From Phycisphaerales bacterium (GTDB lineage Bacteria; Planctomycetota; Phycisphaerae; Phycisphaerales; SM1A02): 12,141 bases of DNA. The stretch is from positions 1 to 12,141 of the forward strand of contig SLJD01000434.1 in assembly GCA_007135295.1 (NCBI GenBank), written 5' to 3'. Shown one piece after another: positions 1 through 6,107 of this stretch. Positions within the stretch are counted from its first letter, which is position 1; each line of letters starts with the position of its first letter. The notes under the pieces were generated by a model, which was not told the DNA's origin, searched no databases, and saw only the letters and a program-made list of their open reading frames with translations. Both the position numbers and the translations under genes were made by a program.

Positions 1-111
1 GATTACGAGGCCCTGCTCGACGCGGGCAGCGAGGCGTACCGCTCACTGACGCCGGAGATGCTCACATCGATCTGTCGCACCTCGTGGCTCACGCCCGAAA
101 ATGAACCGTGA
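1..111 (+). CDS. C-terminal end of an unidentified protein (5' truncated by window edge)
   Basis: Frame 1 is open from the first base to a TGA at 109-111 and encodes 36 residues, ending in SWLTPENEP. The stretch reads like a normal soluble protein end, with mixed acidic and hydrophobic residues and the expected third-position GC bias. A strong hairpin follows it within 25 bp, which suits the end of a transcription unit. No domain can be named from so short a piece. The frame could also be open by chance, since 36 codons is not decisive in GC-rich DNA. Confidence 0.45.
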   Translation, partial: DYEALLDAGSEAYRSLTPEMLTSICRTSWLTPENEP

Positions 112-133
112 TTCGTATAAGTCCGATCGGATG

Positions 134-166
134 GCGCCGGCGGCGCGTGAATCGCGCTGCCGGCGT
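134..166 (+). terminator. Strong GC hairpin, probable terminator of the upstream gene
   Basis: Bases 135-147 pair with 153-165 across a five-base TGAAT loop. The stem is 13 bp with one G-U wobble, and a further G-U pair at 134/166 extends it. The sequence after the stem (GATAGTTGTTG) is only mildly T-rich, so this is a GC-strong, weak-tract terminator. It lies between the stop at 111 and the next start at 208. It could instead act in the leader of the downstream gene. Confidence 0.5.
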
Positions 167-192
167 GATAGTTGTTGAACACATCGAAGAAC

Positions 193-199
193 AGAAAGG
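193..199 (+). promoter_or_regulatory. Shine-Dalgarno deciding the start at 208
   Basis: AGAAAGG lies eight bases before ATG 208. This favours 208 over an in-frame TTG at 172, which would add twelve charged residues ahead of the signal peptide. Confidence 0.6.
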
Positions 200-207
200 T
201 TGATGAC

Positions 208-789
208 ATGACACGACAGACGACTCTTGCAGCGATTGCGGTCGGCGCGATGGCGGTCAGCGCGCATGCCGACTTCACTGCCTATGAAGATTTCGACGCG
301 TGGCAAGACGCCAGTGGCCCCTTCACCACGCTGACGTTCACCGAGTTCGAGCACGGCACACATCTGACCGACCAGTACAGCGAATTCGGCGCGACGTTCC
401 CAAATGGCGGGATGAATCACTTCGTGATCGAGGCCGAGTCGTTTGGCGACGGCCACGGCTTGCAGGGACAGGACGGCACGGTGACGATCGACTTCGATGA
501 GCCGCAGGCATGGCTCGGCCACACACACTTCGGACTCGGCGGGATCGAACTCTATGACGGCGACGAGTTGGTCTACGCGAATGATGACTTCGGAGCGAGC
601 GGAGGGCCGTGGTTCTCCGGCGTCGTCTCGACGGACCAGTTGTTTGACCGGGCCGTCCTGTTCAAGCCGGAGGGATCGTTTCCCGTCATCTGGGTGGACG
701 ACATCACTTACGGCATCCCGGCGCCGGGCGGCGTTGCGGCGCTGGCGCTGGCCGGACTGCTCGGCGGATCGCGACGGCGGCGGGCATAG
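208..789 (+). CDS. Secreted PEP-CTERM-like surface protein, paralog 1
   Basis: This is a 193-residue exported protein. Residues 1-21 form a signal peptide (hydrophobic core LAAIAVGAMAV, predicted cut after AHA). The body, about 22-170, is a beta-rich domain with landmarks THLTDQYSEFG, FDEPQAW and FSGVVSTDQ. The 'DQY..G..F ... V.IDF..P ... FSGV.S ... F..DD..YG' layout resembles beta-sandwich domains in many PEP-CTERM and planctomycete secreted proteins. The tail (IPAPG, hydrophobic LALAGLL, then GGSRRRRA) looks like a PEP-CTERM-type sorting and anchoring signal with PAPG in place of PEP. ATG 208 is chosen for its Shine-Dalgarno and because it puts the signal peptide at the N-terminus. A close paralog lies downstream. 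No enzymatic motif is visible. The function is unknown; a cell-surface or extracellular-matrix role is inferred. Confidence 0.85.
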   Translation: MTRQTTLAAIAVGAMAVSAHADFTAYEDFDAWQDASGPFTTLTFTEFEHGTHLTDQYSEFGATFPNGGMNHFVIEAESFGDGHGLQGQDGTVTIDFDEPQAWLGHTHFGLGGIELYDGDELVYANDDFGASGGPWFSGVVSTDQLFDRAVLFKPEGSFPVIWVDDITYGIPAPGGVAALALAGLLGGSRRRRA

Positions 790-1303
790 GAGAATCTGAT
801 CAGCGGTTGCAGCGGTCAGTCGTCAGTGGTCGGCGGTCGCTTTCGCCAGCGGCGACGCGAAGTACCGACGCCGGCGGCTGATCGCTGCTCCACGGACGCC
901 CCCGCGCCGGCTTGCCCACACCAGCACCACTCTGCCGCAACCCACCAACTGGATTCCAGTTCGCATCTTCGCGGCGCGAGGTTTGCGCCCAGACCGACTC
1001 GCTGCCGGCCGCTTCCGGGGTGGACTGCCATGCCGACACTGCCCGAACGGCGGGCGGGTGTTCGGCGTGATGTCGGCATCCACGGCTGAAATTTCTGCTC
1101 GAGGAACGCGCCTGCGGACGGTTCCGCTTCGTACCCACAAAAGAGGAAGAGATATCCGTCGGGCTTGTTGCGAACAGCCGGCGGGGCCTTGCTTTCGAGG
1201 GCATCGCCCTGACGGCTGTGTTTGAACGGACGGCATCGGTGGTCCGCGAATCGGATGACAACATCGCGCAACAGGCCGCCGGTCAAGCAGAAAGGATCAC
1301 AGA
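790..1303 (+). other. Gene-free interval between the tandem paralogs
   Basis: No frame here has convincing coding character. Open frames exist on both strands, but they overlap each other, are rich in Arg, Pro, Ser and Trp, and lack sensible starts. The interval begins with a degenerate CAGYGGT-type short repeat (801-840) and contains a nested inverted repeat (1020-1083). It ends in the leader of the second paralog, with AGAAAGGA at 1289-1296. It may be decayed sequence or hold a structured RNA. No promoter could be assigned with confidence. Confidence 0.5.
1020..1083. repeat. Nested imperfect inverted repeat (long hairpin)
   Basis: Three paired blocks share one centre. GTGG 1020-1023 pairs with CCAC 1080-1083, ATGCCGACA 1030-1038 pairs with TGTCGGCAT 1071-1079, and CCGAAC 1043-1048 pairs with GTTCGG 1060-1065. 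A six-base bulge lies on the left between the outer and middle blocks, a 4/5-base internal loop sits between middle and inner blocks, and an 11-base G-rich apex closes the structure. It could form a stable RNA on either strand. Nothing shows that it is transcribed. Confidence 0.5.
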
Positions 1304-1888
1304 ATGAAACGACTGCCTTGTCTTGCAGCGATCACAGTCGGCGCGGCGGCATCCAACGCGCACGCGGACATTACGGCCTACACGAATTTTGAGGCGTGGC
1401 GGAATGCCAGCGAGTCGATCACCACGCTGACGTTTACGGAGCACCCCCATGGAACGCACCTGACCGATCAGTACAGCGAGTTCGGCATCATGTTCCCTGA
1501 AGACGACAACCACCACGTGATCGAAGCGGAGCAGTTCGACGATGGCCACGGCTTGCAAGGACACGACGGCTCGATCACGTTCCGGTTCGACGAGCCCCAG
1601 GCGTGGGTTGGCTACACCCATTTCGGGCTCAGCGGGATTGAGTTGTACCACGGCAGCGAACTGGTCTACGCGAACAATGACCTCGGAACAAGCGGTGGGC
1701 CGGGGTTCTCCGGCGTGGTGTCGACGGATCAGACATTCGACCGGGTCGTGCTGTACAGGCCGGACGATTCGTTTCCTGTGATGTGGGCGGGCGAGATCCA
1801 CTACGGCATCCCGGCGCCCGGCGCGATAGCAGCTCTTGCGCTCGCGGGTCTGTTCGGCGGCTCGCGAAGACGGCGGCCCGCCGCGTGA
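1304..1888 (+). CDS. Secreted PEP-CTERM-like surface protein, paralog 2
   Basis: This 194-residue protein aligns end to end with the product of 208-789, with roughly 136 of 192 positions identical by hand count and one single-residue gap. The signal peptide spans residues 1-21 (cut after AHA). The beta-rich body keeps the blocks HGTHLTDQYSEFG, FDEPQAW, GIELY, ELVYAN and FSGVVSTDQ. The tail is IPAPG, then IAALALAGLF, then GGSRRRRPAA. The start is ATG 1304, with AGAAAGGA seven bases upstream; the first paralog has a similar AGAAAGG leader. The most divergent stretches are residues 62-69, the N-terminal signal and a few strand-edge positions, as expected if the fold is kept while the surface varies. 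This looks like a local tandem duplication. The role is unknown, with no catalytic motif; a surface or matrix protein is inferred. Confidence 0.85.
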   Translation: MKRLPCLAAITVGAAASNAHADITAYTNFEAWRNASESITTLTFTEHPHGTHLTDQYSEFGIMFPEDDNHHVIEAEQFDDGHGLQGHDGSITFRFDEPQAWVGYTHFGLSGIELYHGSELVYANNDLGTSGGPGFSGVVSTDQTFDRVVLYRPDDSFPVMWAGEIHYGIPAPGAIAALALAGLFGGSRRRRPAA

Positions 1889-1963
1889 CTCCCGCGTGAT
1901 CCCCGGCGGCGTGGCGTTCGCGTTCAACCTCGCCGACACGGCGGGCTTCAACGAGTAATCCAA

Positions 1964-1994
1964 GACCGCCCCGGTGCCCCGCGCCGGGGCGGTC
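1964..1994 (+). terminator. GC-rich hairpin, probable terminator after paralog 2
   Basis: GACCGCCCCGG (1964-1974) pairs perfectly with CCGGGGCGGTC (1984-1994) across a nine-base loop. The stem is eleven bp, 75 bases after the stop. The following CTGTCACG has no real T tract, so this is a stable hairpin of uncertain termination strength. Confidence 0.5.
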
Positions 1995-2113
1995 CTGTCA
2001 CGTTCCGACGAGTTTCGGCTGCGGCGGCTGAACCCATCCACGCAACGCAACGCCGGCGCGGCCTGTCCCGGGGCTCTTTCCGGGCGCGTTCTTCCGGGGA
2101 CTTCTTCCGGGGG

Positions 2114-2166
2114 CCAGTAGGTCGTGTCGATCTCGTACCACCGCAGGCCGTACGCGGCTGACGGCG
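2114..2166 (-). pseudogene. Duplicated fragment of the fatty acid desaturase gene
   Basis: Bases 2114-2151 are identical over 38 bp to 2902-2939 inside the desaturase gene. Similarity continues to about 2166, with roughly 48 of 53 positions matching. On the minus strand the fragment encodes SAAYGLRWYEIDTTYW, differing from the desaturase (SAAHGLRWYEIDTTYW) by one residue. Nothing beyond this block matches the desaturase, so it cannot encode an enzyme. Both copies point the same way, which makes them a direct repeat flanking the 112-residue gene and the desaturase 3' end. It is either a relic of a second desaturase gene or the product of a short local duplication. Confidence 0.7.
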
Positions 2167-2222
2167 CGTACTGTCGCGGACACGGTAGGATGGCGCCCGG
2201 CCGAAGCACGAGGAGCAGCAAA

Positions 2223-2561
2223 ATGACCATACGACGCCAGATTACGATCGACTTTCTCGCTGAGCCACAGGCCGTGTCCGCCGCCGTCAGATCCGTGCTT
2301 GCACGCAACCCGCCGTACCGCTGGACGACCGAGAGCGAGTCGGAAAGCGTGTTCACGACAATCGTCAAGCCCTCATGGTGGTTCCTGGACACCGATATGA
2401 CCGTTGAACTCCAGCCAGCACACGGCGGGACCACAATGGAAGTGAAGACGGAGTCACAATGGTACATTCTCGGCGATGTGTTTGACCTCTACCACCGCCT
2501 CATAAGAGAACTTGCCTCTGATGTGAGACAAGAACTTGAGCTCACAAACGGACGTTCGTGA
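2223..2561 (+). CDS. Small hypothetical protein, 112 residues
   Basis: ATG 2223 has AGGAG at 2211-2215 (seven-base spacer), much better than an upstream in-frame start at 2124, which would read through the desaturase fragment. The protein begins MTIRRQITIDF and has no signal peptide or membrane segment. It looks like an alpha/beta domain: a strand (residues 5-11), a helix (15-28), a run of strands including SVFTTIVKPSWWFLDTDMTV (42-61) and MEVKTESQWY, then a helix at 84-107. This faintly recalls SRPBCC or DUF1499-like small domains, but I do not recognise the family. Its codons include ATA, AGA, TCT and CTT near the 3' end (CTC ATA AGA GAA CTT), unusual next to its GC-rich neighbours. That may mean recent acquisition or weak expression. 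It is convergent with the desaturase. Confidence 0.65.
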   Translation: MTIRRQITIDFLAEPQAVSAAVRSVLARNPPYRWTTESESESVFTTIVKPSWWFLDTDMTVELQPAHGGTTMEVKTESQWYILGDVFDLYHRLIRELASDVRQELELTNGRS

Positions 2562-2661
2562 ACCCCCTGCGATTCACGCCGCACTACCGCGCGGCTGATA
2601 TCTCCCGGAGAATCGTCTGGCTTGTGCCCCCACGTCGTGGGCGACCTTCCGGGGGCGGGGG

Positions 2662-3714
2662 TCAGGTGTTGGCGGGGATGGATTCGCGTTGGGCGGGCTG
2701 CGGGGTGTGTGCCGGTTCGCTGGCGGCGTCTTCGCTGGTCGCTTCTTTTGCGGTGGCGGATTCCGTTGCCTGCTTTGATGCTGGTTGTGTTGTTGCTGTT
2801 CCGGGTGCTTTCCCGGCCGCGGGGGCGGCATCCGGCATCTGCTCGGGTGCGGGGAGTTTGATGTCGCGGGCGAGGCCAACGACGCCGAGCAGGCGAATGA
2901 CCCAGTAGGTCGTGTCGATCTCGTACCACCGCAGGCCGTGGGCGGCGGATCGCGGGTGGGCATGGTGGTTGTTGTGCCAGCCCTCGCCGAAGCCGAGCAG
3001 CGCGACCCACCAGAGGTTCGTCGAGTGCTCGCCGGTCGTGTCGTAATTCTGGTAGCCCCACGTGTGGCTCGCGGAGTTGACGAACCACGTGATGTGAAAG
3101 ACCAGCACCGTGCGCAGCGCGACGCCCCAGACGACCCATGATGCGCCGAGCATCGGGCCGCCGATCAGCGCGCCGATGGCGAACAGCACGCCGGCGAGGA
3201 TGAACTGCGGCAGCCAGAAGAAGCGGTCGAGCAGGACCATGCCGCGGTCGCGCTGGAGGTCCTTGGCCGCGTCGCGGGCGGAGAGGCCTTCGATGTCCTT
3301 CTGGAGCATCCAGATGATGTGCGCCCACGTGAAGCCGTGCTGTGGGCTGTGGGGATCGTGGTCGGTATCGGAGTGTTTGTGATGCAGGCGATGCATGCCG
3401 ACCCACTGGATCGGCCCGCCCTGCCAGGCGAGGCAGGCGGTCGCGGTGAGCAGGTATTCAAACCATTTGGGGGTCTTGAATGATCGGTGCGTCAGCAGGC
3501 GGTGGTAGCAGAGCGTCACGCCGAGGCCGCCGGTGATCCAGAAGAGCGCGATGCAGAGGATCAGCCCGGACCAGGAGAACAGCGACGGAAAGAAGGCGAG
3601 CAGGGCGATGAGGTGGATGCCGGCGATGAAGCCGACGACGGTCCAGTCGAACTGCCGGATTCGCACCCCGCCCCGCTCGGGACGGTCTGGTCCGGACGTA
3701 TGTGTAGTGTGCAT
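2662..3714 (-). CDS. Fatty acid desaturase, delta-9 acyl type
   Basis: This 350-residue membrane di-iron enzyme should introduce a cis double bond into saturated acyl chains, tuning membrane fluidity. The acyl carrier cannot be told from sequence. The desaturase histidine boxes are all present: HRLLTH (71-76), HRLHH (108-112, within HRLHHKHSDTDHDPHSP) and HNNHH (247-251). The extra metal-ligand motif NSASH (213-217) is present as well. Hydrophobic segments lie around 26-68, 84-100 and 165-212. The HGLRWYEID...YW block and the VGLARDIK segment complete the family domain by about residue 288. The last 60 residues are a low-complexity Ala/Pro/Thr/Glu tail with no domain, longer than usual for the family. 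The start is ATG 3712-3714, though no strong Shine-Dalgarno is seen. The gene is divergent from the peptide-binding gene. Confidence 0.93.
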   Translation of the reverse strand: MHTTHTSGPDRPERGGVRIRQFDWTVVGFIAGIHLIALLAFFPSLFSWSGLILCIALFWITGGLGVTLCYHRLLTHRSFKTPKWFEYLLTATACLAWQGGPIQWVGMHRLHHKHSDTDHDPHSPQHGFTWAHIIWMLQKDIEGLSARDAAKDLQRDRGMVLLDRFFWLPQFILAGVLFAIGALIGGPMLGASWVVWGVALRTVLVFHITWFVNSASHTWGYQNYDTTGEHSTNLWWVALLGFGEGWHNNHHAHPRSAAHGLRWYEIDTTYWVIRLLGVVGLARDIKLPAPEQMPDAAPAAGKAPGTATTQPASKQATESATAKEATSEDAASEPAHTPQPAQRESIPANT

Positions 3715-3929
3715 GGCGCGGGAAGTCTTTCAGGACAGAAACGGTGTGGCAATGTCCGGAATGCCGCGAAGGCATTCATTACTTGTGTCGAATGGCCTAT
3801 GATAGGCCCTCCGGCGGCGTTGATCGCTGATCCGCGCCGGACGCCGGAAAGGGCACGCCCCGGACAGGACACGGCAATCCGCTGACGCGGGCCCCGGCCG
3901 CGCATTGACCCGGCGGTACAATGCCCGCC
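3715..3929. promoter_or_regulatory. Divergent promoter region with two small inverted repeats
   Basis: This spacer separates the desaturase (minus) from the peptide-binding gene (plus). It contains a perfect hairpin, GAATGCC-GCGAA-GGCATTC, at 3759-3777, which would lie in the desaturase leader. It also contains the palindrome GGCCTATGATAGGCC at 3794-3808. The palindrome centre reads TATGAT on the plus strand and TATCAT on the minus strand, both close to a -10 box. On the plus strand TTCATT (3775-3780) lies 17 bases before TATGAT, a weak -35 match. A regulator site is possible. The assignment is by inspection only. Confidence 0.35.
3917..3922 (+). promoter_or_regulatory. TACAAT -10-like box abutting the start codon
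   Basis: TACAAT lies seven bases before ATG 3930. With a usual -10 to +1 distance, transcription would begin at the start codon, giving a leaderless message. The box overlaps an earlier in-frame ATG at 3921, which supports 3930 as the real start. The same arrangement precedes der (7122-7127). Confidence 0.45.
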
Positions 3930-6107
3930 ATGGCCCGCCTGCTACTGCCTTTCACAGCCATCCTCGCGGCGCTGGTGCTGGTGATCTCGCTCGACGACCG
4001 CCCACCGGATGCGGACGTGGTCTTCGTCAACCGCGGCGACGTGTTCACGCTTGACCCGCAGCGGATGACGTACCTGCAGGACTTCCGCATGGCGATGACG
4101 CTCTACGAAGGCCTCGTCCAGTGGCGCAACGACACGTTCGAGATCGTCCCCGCCGTCGCCGAGGACTGGACCGTCAGCGATGATTACCGCGTCTACCGCT
4201 TCGAACTGCGCGACGACGCCCGGTGGTCGAACGGCGACCCGGTGACCGCCCACGACTTCCGGTACGCGTGGACGCGCGGCATGCTGCCGGACACCGCCGC
4301 GAACTACTCGAATCTGTTCTTTCACATCACCGGGGCGCGGGAATTCTTCAACTGGCGGACCGCCCAGACGCGACGCTTCGTCGCCGACCCGTGGACCGGC
4401 GGCGATGTCGATCCGGAAACCGCCCTGGCCATGGTCGATCGATTGACCGCCCTGCGCGATGCCGACGACCGGCCGGCCGCGATCGCCTGGCCGCAATCGC
4501 TTGATGCCACGGCGTTCGAGGATCAGATCGACGCCATCCGCCGGGCGGCTGATGAAGGCAACGTGGCCGACGCGCTGGCTGAAGCGACGCTGCTCCGCTC
4601 GATTCACCGCGACCTCGACAACCGCCGCTCCCGCGCCGCCGAGGCGCGGTGGATGTGGCAGAGGGCCCGGCAGCGGATCGATGACACGGTCGGAATCGAC
4701 GTCATCGACGCCCGCACGATCGAGATCACGCTCGATCAGCCGACGACCTACTTCCTCGATCTCATCTGCTTCGGGACGTACCGGCCGGTGCACCGCCCGA
4801 CCGTCGAGGGCTGGCAGGTCGACGAACAGACGCGATCGACCATCGCCGGCGCCGGCTGGCATGCGGTCGATCCGCCGGCGTTTGCGGACCGGCGGTGGGT
4901 GGACCTCGACCCCGCGACGGGGCGGCTCGACCAGAACCACGAATGGGCCAAGCCCCCCCACCTCGTGACCAACGGCACGCACGTCGTCACACACTGGCGG
5001 TACAAGCGCGAGATGGTCGCCGAGGCGAACCCGCACTACCACAGCCCCGAGCGCATCCGCTCGGAGACGATCAAGGCCCGGTCCTTCGAAGACCCCAACA
5101 CCGCCGTCCTCGCCTTCGAATCCGGGCAGGTCGACTGGCTGAGCACGGTCGGCGTCGATTACGAGGCGGACATGCTCGCCCAGCGCCGGGCGTACGAGCA
5201 GCGCCACGCCGACGCCATCGCCGCCATGAAGAACGACGGCCTGCACATGGACGAAATCCTCGCCCGCTTGCCCGAGCCACAGCGCGGCGAGCGGCGGGAC
5301 ATCCACGTGCTCAACACGTTCGGCACGGACTTCTTTCACTTTAACTGCCGCGAGCAACTCAACGACGGCCGCGACAACCCATTCGCCGACCCGCTCGTCC
5401 GCCGGGCGTTCGTCCAGTCCGTCGACCGCGAGGCGATCACGCGCGAAGTCACGCGGCTGAACGAACCCGTCGCGACGACGATCATCCCCCCCGATTCCAT
5501 TCCCGGCTACGACCCGCCGCAGGGCCTGCCATACAACGTCGACCGCGCCCGCGAGTCGCTGCGCGAAGCCGGCTGGAAACGCGACGGCGGCCGATGGGTG
5601 CATGAGGAGACCGGCGAGCCGTTTCCCGTCGTCCACCTGCTCTACTCGACGCTCGGCACACGGTTCCGCTCCATCTCCATCGTCCTCAAGGCGATGTGGG
5701 AAGAGAAACTCGGCGTGCAGGTCGAGCTCGACGGCAAAGACACCAAGTTTTACCGCGACGATCTGCGGCAGGGCAACTTCATGATCGCCCGCGGCGGGTG
5801 GTTCGGCGACTATGGCGACCCGACGACGTTTCTCGAACTGTTCCGCACCGGCGACGGCAACAACCATCGCGGCTATTCAAGCGAGTACGTCGACGATCTG
5901 CTCGACCAGGCTGCCGCCGAAACCGACCCCGAACGCCGCTTCGAGATCCTCCACGAATGCGAGCGGTTTCTCTTCCAGGAAGACGTTCCGGCGCTGACCA
6001 TATGCAATTACGTCCGCGTGTACATGTACGATCCGACGAGGATGCGCGGCCTGACACACCACCCCCGGCTGACGCAGTACCTCTGGCAGCTTGAGGTGCA
6101 GCCGTGA
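3930..6107 (+). CDS. Oligopeptide-type ABC transporter substrate-binding protein (SBP_bac_5 family), enlarged
   Basis: A 725-residue periplasmic solute receptor that should bind peptides and deliver them to an ABC permease. It has a hydrophobic N-terminus (residues 3-20) with no lipobox cysteine, so it is either anchored by an uncleaved helix or cleaved by signal peptidase I. Family blocks in order: FTLDPQRMTYLQD (39-51), VAEDWTVSDDYRVYRFELRDDARWSNGDPVTAHDF (76-110), FHFNCREQL with DPLVRRAFVQSVDREAI (469-503), and GGWFGDYGDPTTFLELF (622-638). It is far longer than OppA or DppA (about 540 residues). Extra helical sequence at about 152-250 and 410-460 accounts for much of the difference. The gene overlaps the permease by four bases, showing coupled translation. 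ATG 3921 would add only three residues and is disfavoured by the TACAAT box. Substrate specificity cannot be read. Confidence 0.88.
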   Translation: MARLLLPFTAILAALVLVISLDDRPPDADVVFVNRGDVFTLDPQRMTYLQDFRMAMTLYEGLVQWRNDTFEIVPAVAEDWTVSDDYRVYRFELRDDARWSNGDPVTAHDFRYAWTRGMLPDTAANYSNLFFHITGAREFFNWRTAQTRRFVADPWTGGDVDPETALAMVDRLTALRDADDRPAAIAWPQSLDATAFEDQIDAIRRAADEGNVADALAEATLLRSIHRDLDNRRSRAAEARWMWQRARQRIDDTVGIDVIDARTIEITLDQPTTYFLDLICFGTYRPVHRPTVEGWQVDEQTRSTIAGAGWHAVDPPAFADRRWVDLDPATGRLDQNHEWAKPPHLVTNGTHVVTHWRYKREMVAEANPHYHSPERIRSETIKARSFEDPNTAVLAFESGQVDWLSTVGVDYEADMLAQRRAYEQRHADAIAAMKNDGLHMDEILARLPEPQRGERRDIHVLNTFGTDFFHFNCREQLNDGRDNPFADPLVRRAFVQSVDREAITREVTRLNEPVATTIIPPDSIPGYDPPQGLPYNVDRARESLREAGWKRDGGRWVHEETGEPFPVVHLLYSTLGTRFRSISIVLKAMWEEKLGVQVELDGKDTKFYRDDLRQGNFMIARGGWFGDYGDPTTFLELFRTGDGNNHRGYSSEYVDDLLDQAAAETDPERRFEILHECERFLFQEDVPALTICNYVRVYMYDPTRMRGLTHHPRLTQYLWQLEVQP

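Larger units (their letters stand above)
1889..2222 (+). other. Intergenic region with hairpin, short tandem repeats and a desaturase fragment
   Basis: After the second paralog there is a GC hairpin (1964-1994) and then a degenerate tandem motif, TTCTTCCGGGG at 2089-2099 and 2102-2112 with a weaker copy near 2074. A 53-bp piece duplicated from the desaturase gene follows (2114-2166), and then the leader of the 112-residue gene, with AGGAG at 2211-2215. A TAGGAT at 2186-2191 could be a -10 box for that gene, but no matching -35 is evident. No complete gene is seen. Confidence 0.5.

Noticed and set aside
172..207. Upstream TTG start for paralog 1
   Set aside because: It would put a charged stretch before the signal peptide. 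ATG 208 has a better ribosome binding site.
801..840. Degenerate CAGYGGT short repeat as a possible CRISPR-like or mobile end
   Set aside because: Units are only about 7-10 bases, irregular and without spacers. It looks like a decayed simple repeat of a kind common in GC-rich intergenic DNA.
800..1286. Overlapping open frames on both strands between the paralogs
   Set aside because: Several frames are open at once. Their products are Arg/Pro/Trp-rich, start sites are poor and no motif is visible, so none can be preferred.
1884..1957. In-frame peptide tail (RVIPGGVAFAFNLADTAGFNE) just after paralog 2 as a separate gene remnant
   Set aside because: It reads sensibly and ends in TAA before a hairpin, but is only about 25 codons with no start or recognised family. 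Chance or a frameshifted remnant cannot be told apart.
1283..2467. Long minus-strand open frame (394 codons) opposite paralog 2
   Set aside because: It is antisense to a well-supported secreted protein. The minus-strand frame opposite paralog 1 (43-528) reads similarly only because the plus-strand genes are paralogs. It also runs through intergenic DNA and the desaturase fragment.
3942..5867. 641-codon minus-strand frame opposite the peptide-binding gene
   Set aside because: This is a mirror of a strongly biased GC-rich coding frame. The composition is Val/Arg/Asp/Gly-rich with no domain, and the plus strand has a clear family match.
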